From positions 1-7,820 of the forward strand of contig JAFGEY010000089.1 in assembly GCA_016931365.1 (NCBI GenBank): a DNA stretch of 7,820 bases, read 5' to 3'. The translations under genes and the position numbers were made by a program. This DNA is from Anaerolineae bacterium. Lineage in GTDB: Bacteria > Chloroflexota > Anaerolineae > JAFGEY01. The notes under the pieces are model-generated. The model saw only the letters and a list, made by a program, of their open reading frames with translations, was not told the origin of the DNA and did not search any database. Of the stretch, positions 4,615 to 7,820 are shown one piece after another (the first letter of the stretch is position 1; each line of letters opens with the position of its first letter).

Positions 4615-5511
4615 TCAGTGTTTGTTGACATTCAGCCATAGTCTTAACAGTCGATAAGGTTGGTCGGTTGCGTCTTTCTGAATGTCACTGAACAGCCGGA
4701 ACTCCACCTGCTGATCTTGCCCCGTCCAGGGCATTGCCCAGGTAACCGGCTGCTCGACCCGCTGTTCGCGGGCCAACTCGAACGGCCCAGCCGCACCGAC
4801 CTGGACTTGCCGGTTTTCCCAAATGTCCACTGCCCATATCTCTACCCGGTAGGTGTGCGCGTTTCGCTCCAGGTTGTGCAATCCCATTGTCACCGAAAGC
4901 ATCTCTCCCGGCGCTGCCTCGCGCGGATACAGCTCCGCCAGGCCCTCCTCGCCCAGAATGTAGAATTCGGTAAAAAAGTCTCCTGGCTTTGGCCGGATGA
5001 CAATTGCAGATGTAGAGATTATAGCCATCACCAACGTCCCGGCCAACACACCATAAAGTACGCGATTGATACGATCTTGGGCGCCCCACCACCCTTTAGG
5101 GTTGATCTTAACATTGATCCCATAACGCGCCTCGGGCGGCAGCCGTTTGCGCCGCCACAGAGCGGCAACTGAAAAGACTGCGATCAGCAGCCCTTCGCCA
5201 ATCACAATAGGCCAGAGCCGGATACCCCAGGGCAGGCGATCCAGGATCAGTGCCAGGGGCGGGATCACGGCGATGCTCAGCCCGAAGGAGAGTGCCCATC
5301 GTTCCGGCCCGTCCAATTCTCCATCTCGGGGAAAGACTGTGGCCTGGAGCGCATAACCCGGCACAAAGAGCACAAAGGTCAGCCCCAGCGCCAGCCGCAC
5401 CATCGGCAGCAGCGCCGGCACGCCCTGTACTTCCGTCGCAATGAGGGCGAGCAGCACCACGCCCAGCGCGGCAATGATCGAGAATTCATTGCGGATTTTC
5501 ACCTGTCCCAT
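4615..5511 (-). CDS. DUF1616 family membrane protein
   Basis: This is a 298-residue membrane protein. Hydrophobic helices lie at about 11-28, 33-57, 71-90, 98-119 and 151-173, followed by an extracytoplasmic beta-rich tail (about 174-298). The tail opens with the family's typical FTEFYILG block (180-187) and a PGEMLSVTMGLHNLE segment. DUF1616 has no established biochemical role, but such proteins are often found beside polysaccharide and glycosylation genes in archaea and Chloroflexota. The start is ATG 5509-5511, where the protein begins MGQVKIRNEF. It lies only 4 nt after the stop of the upstream glycosyltransferase, so translation is probably coupled. The longer open frame reaching 5646 would overlap that gene by more than 100 bases and is rejected. 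The family call is from pattern memory and fairly sure. Confidence 0.82.
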   Translation of the reverse strand: MGQVKIRNEFSIIAALGVVLLALIATEVQGVPALLPMVRLALGLTFVLFVPGYALQATVFPRDGELDGPERWALSFGLSIAVIPPLALILDRLPWGIRLWPIVIGEGLLIAVFSVAALWRRKRLPPEARYGINVKINPKGWWGAQDRINRVLYGVLAGTLVMAIISTSAIVIRPKPGDFFTEFYILGEEGLAELYPREAAPGEMLSVTMGLHNLERNAHTYRVEIWAVDIWENRQVQVGAAGPFELAREQRVEQPVTWAMPWTGQDQQVEFRLFSDIQKDATDQPYRLLRLWLNVNKH

Positions 5512-5515
5512 GCTT

Positions 5516-6643
5516 TCACGTCTTCCCCAGTACTTTCTCATAAACCTCGACTGTCGCGCGCGCCGTTCGCTCCCATGTGAACCGGGCGGCGCGGGCCAGA
5601 CCGCGTTGCCGGAGATCATCCCGCAGATCACTATCACCCAAAACACGAACTATGGATGCCGCCAGAGCATCGACATCGGTGGGGTCAATGGCAATGGCAG
5701 CGTCGCCTACCACCTCCGGCAGGGAGGCCGCACTAGAGCAGACCACGGGTGTGCCGCAGGCCATAGCCTCCAGCGGCGGCAACCCGAACCCCTCGTAGAG
5801 GGAGGGAAAGGCAAAGAGCGTCGCCGCGTTGTAAAAGAGGGCCAGATCCTGATCGGTAACGTGATCGATCAAGAGTACATCATTCCCCAGGTCCAGTTCG
5901 CTGATCTGCCGGCGCAAAGCCTCAGCCTGCGGTCCGTATTGGATCGAACCGATCTTGATGAGCCGCAGGTCGGGCCTCTGTGCATGCACAGCAGCGAAAG
6001 CTCGCAGCAGCCTCGACAGGTTTTTACGTGGGTTCTCGGACCCGACATAGAGAATATACCGCAGCGATGGATCAAGCTGAAACCGCTGGTAGAATGCCTG
6101 CGGTACTGCGCGGGGATGAAAGATACTGTGCACAACACCCAAGTGGACCACGTGAACCTTACCTTCAGGATACCCGAGCGTCGCAACTACCGCCTGTTTG
6201 GTGAACTGAGAGTCGCTGATCAACGCATCAGAGCATTTCAGGCCCGCCATGGCCCACTGATCGAACCACCGGTCTATTGGATGTTGAAACGTGCTCTGCT
6301 CAACATCGTCACGGACCAGGAAAGGCACGATATCGTGGACGGTGACGACAACGGGACGTACATGAGGGTGCAGCCAGAGCATGATTGCCATCTGCTGCGT
6401 CGTCAGGTGGGTCAAAGTGCCCCGCTTCAGGCCGGCGGAGAGTGGGTAGGTGGTAAAGAAGGTGCGCACGTCAAAGCCGAAGGGGGATAGCAGCCTATGC
6501 GCAAGCCGCACCAGAAGACCATGGGTAGGCCGCCTCAGGGTATAGGTGATATCGGCCTGTTCCAAAGCGCGACACAGGCACGTCGTGTAACGCGCAAGTC
6601 CGATCATCTGCTGGTAGTTCCGGGTAACAAGCTGCACGTTCAT
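5516..6643 (-). CDS. GT4-type glycosyltransferase (group 1)
   Basis: This is a 375-residue retaining GT-B glycosyltransferase that adds a sugar from a nucleotide-sugar donor to a growing glycan on the cytoplasmic side. The N-terminal acceptor domain contains VHDIVP (about 102-107), typical of mannosyl/rhamnosyl-type GT4 enzymes. The C-terminal donor domain has [15 protein letters not shown] (R206, K207 phosphate contacts), the EX7E motif E284...E292 (EGFGLPPLE) and ACGTPVV. Length is normal for the family. The start is ATG 6641-6643, with a perfect AGGAGGT (6650-6656) 6 nt upstream, immediately after the GT2 gene's stop; the 15-residue longer open frame would overlap GT2. It sits in the middle of the GT2-GT4-DUF1616 operon. 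Donor and acceptor cannot be read from the sequence. Confidence 0.92.
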   Translation of the reverse strand: MNVQLVTRNYQQMIGLARYTTCLCRALEQADITYTLRRPTHGLLVRLAHRLLSPFGFDVRTFFTTYPLSAGLKRGTLTHLTTQQMAIMLWLHPHVRPVVVTVHDIVPFLVRDDVEQSTFQHPIDRWFDQWAMAGLKCSDALISDSQFTKQAVVATLGYPEGKVHVVHLGVVHSIFHPRAVPQAFYQRFQLDPSLRYILYVGSENPRKNLSRLLRAFAAVHAQRPDLRLIKIGSIQYGPQAEALRRQISELDLGNDVLLIDHVTDQDLALFYNAATLFAFPSLYEGFGLPPLEAMACGTPVVCSSAASLPEVVGDAAIAIDPTDVDALAASIVRVLGDSDLRDDLRQRGLARAARFTWERTARATVEVYEKVLGKT

Positions 6644-6649
6644 TTCGAG

Positions 6650-6656
6650 ACCTCCT
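6650..6656 (-). promoter_or_regulatory. Consensus ribosome binding site of the GT4 gene
   Basis: AGGAGGT on the minus strand lies 6 nt before ATG 6643 and sits in the 14-nt gap after the GT2 stop codon. It decides the start of the GT4 gene. Confidence 0.85.
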
Positions 6657-6657
6657 C

Positions 6658-7794
6658 TTACAAGTTCAAGGCGTCGCATAGCGTGCATGCCAGCCGGTAG
6701 TTAATCGCAAACAGTCCATTGCAGAGCCTCGTTATAGATCTACCGAGCACACCACCGGTTACCGTCACCGGGTTCAGCCGGTAGGTGCGTGTCTTCAGGA
6801 TCTCAGCATCGGATACCGACCGGTTTGACTGGACACACCGGCGGACACGCAGGATAACTTGCGGGTGCGTGAGCAGCCAACCCAGTGTGTGGAGTTTGGC
6901 CCGTAAGCCGGGTTGACCGCAACGCCAGGCCAGGAACCACTCGATCACCTCGGCCAGCAGAAGGCCAGGCGCGAGCAGCAGCAGGGTGGGCCACTGCCAG
7001 TTCTTCAGATTCATCAGGACACGGTTGCGCATCGAATGATAGAGCTGATTGTAGCCGGGGCCAACTTCCTGATAGTCGTGGAGCACCATCGAGGCCGGCA
7101 CATAGTAGCTGTTATATCCCTGAAGTTGAGCTCGCCAGGAGAGATCGGTCTCCTCATAGTACATGTAGAACGTCTCATCAAAGCCACCCAGCGCCTCCCA
7201 AAGCTTGCGCCGTACCGCAAAGGAAGCCCCGCTTACAGCGTTGATGATCTTTGCATCTAGTAGATATTCAACGGGATCCTGAAATCCCCGGCTAAAGACC
7301 AGGCCGGTGTAATGCACATCCTGCCCGCAAAGGTGGATCCGTCCGGGACGACCCATCTGCAGAACCTTGGATGTCGTCAGCCCGATGTTGGACTGCGCCA
7401 GTGGCTCAATCAGCGACAACAACCACCCCTGCGTGACCTCTGTATCCTGGTTCAGAAAGACCAGGATATCCCCTTTTGCCACGTGTGCGCCCTGGTTGCA
7501 CGCTGCAGCAAACCCCCGATTGGTCTCGTTACGTATCAGGCGGACGGTTGGGAACCGCACTGCAACCAGATCAGCACTGCCGTCGGTTGAGGCGTTGTCA
7601 ACCACGATGATCTCGGTGCCGTCGGTCACGTCATCTTGGAGTGCAGCAAGACACTTTTCTAGATAGCGACACCCATTATAGCCTACGACTATAATGCTCA
7701 GCAGTGGCAGCGCGGCATTTTGAAGTTGACGTTCTATAGCTGTTCCGAAAAAGATTTGGGGGTGATCAGCACGCGTGTGCGATTTGACAACCAC
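6658..7794 (-). CDS. GT2-family glycosyltransferase (rhamnosyltransferase-like)
   Basis: This is a GT-A fold inverting glycosyltransferase of the WbbL/COG1216 type, which often transfers rhamnose or related sugars in surface polysaccharides. From GTG 7794 it has 378 residues. Motifs: LSIIVVGYN (32-40), VVDNASTDGS (64-73), NRGFAAACNQG (92-102), the nucleotide/metal-binding LNQDT (114-118), VSGASFAVRR (187-196) and GGFDETFYMYYEETDLSWR (203-221) with the acidic catalytic region. A hydrophobic segment at about 268-287 probably anchors it to the membrane. The start is uncertain: no good ribosome site precedes GTG 7792-7794, and the frame stays open to the window edge, so the gene may begin outside. 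It is followed by the GT4 gene after 14 nt. Confidence 0.9.
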   Translation of the reverse strand: MVVKSHTRADHPQIFFGTAIERQLQNAALPLLSIIVVGYNGCRYLEKCLAALQDDVTDGTEIIVVDNASTDGSADLVAVRFPTVRLIRNETNRGFAAACNQGAHVAKGDILVFLNQDTEVTQGWLLSLIEPLAQSNIGLTTSKVLQMGRPGRIHLCGQDVHYTGLVFSRGFQDPVEYLLDAKIINAVSGASFAVRRKLWEALGGFDETFYMYYEETDLSWRAQLQGYNSYYVPASMVLHDYQEVGPGYNQLYHSMRNRVLMNLKNWQWPTLLLLAPGLLLAEVIEWFLAWRCGQPGLRAKLHTLGWLLTHPQVILRVRRCVQSNRSVSDAEILKTRTYRLNPVTVTGGVLGRSITRLCNGLFAINYRLACTLCDALNL

Positions 7795-7820
7795 CCCAAT
7801 ATGTCTATCCTTGCCCTCAA

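Noticed and set aside
5512..5646. N-terminal extension of the DUF1616 gene
   Set aside because: It would overlap the GT4 gene by over 100 bases, and the added residues look non-coding. ATG 5511 sits right after the GT4 stop.

Overview
The window looks like a chromosomal stretch of a Chloroflexota bacterium, perhaps Anaerolineae-like. This is inferred from gene style: a tetratricopeptide-like N-terminus rich in 'RRLLE.VL..DP....WLWLA' fused to a membrane protein, a DUF1616 protein inside a glycosyltransferase operon, and an LCP protein with a long Pro/Thr/Ala linker. No rRNA, tRNA, CRISPR array or intact transposase gene is visible, so the placement is only moderately secure.

Left part (1-3150). 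After the 3' remnant of an unknown minus-strand gene that ends in a sliding-clamp-type QLSLF tail, there are two consecutive copies of one module. Each copy has an extended -10 promoter, a ~42-45 nt leader with a GAAAGG ribosome site, a plus-strand gene for a 79-residue two-helix membrane protein, a strong Rho-independent terminator, and a convergent minus-strand CPBP-family (Abi/CAAX-like) intramembrane protease. The small proteins align without gaps at about 63% identity (counted by eye), and the proteases are clear paralogues. The second copy differs in two ways: its protease carries an extra N-terminal TPR-like domain, and a 9-nt-periodic palindromic repeat sits between its terminator and the protease stop codon. 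This duplicated small-protein/protease pair is the most interesting item and I know of no described system that matches it.

Middle (3151-3389). The intergenic region upstream of the second protease holds a 112-bp nested inverted repeat (MITE-like, with GTCATTGCGAGG ends) and a small dyad near the protease start.

Right part (3390-7820), all on the minus strand. In transcription order there is a GT2 glycosyltransferase (5' end unsure at the window edge), a GT4 glycosyltransferase, a DUF1616 membrane protein and an LCP (LytR-CpsA-Psr) protein. The first three are tightly packed (14 and 4 nt gaps) and look like one operon. The LCP gene follows after 136 nt, with its own strong ribosome site and a possible terminator before it. 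Together they suggest synthesis and cell-surface attachment of a glycan. The LCP protein has proline where the family normally has the arginine of its 'PRD' motif.
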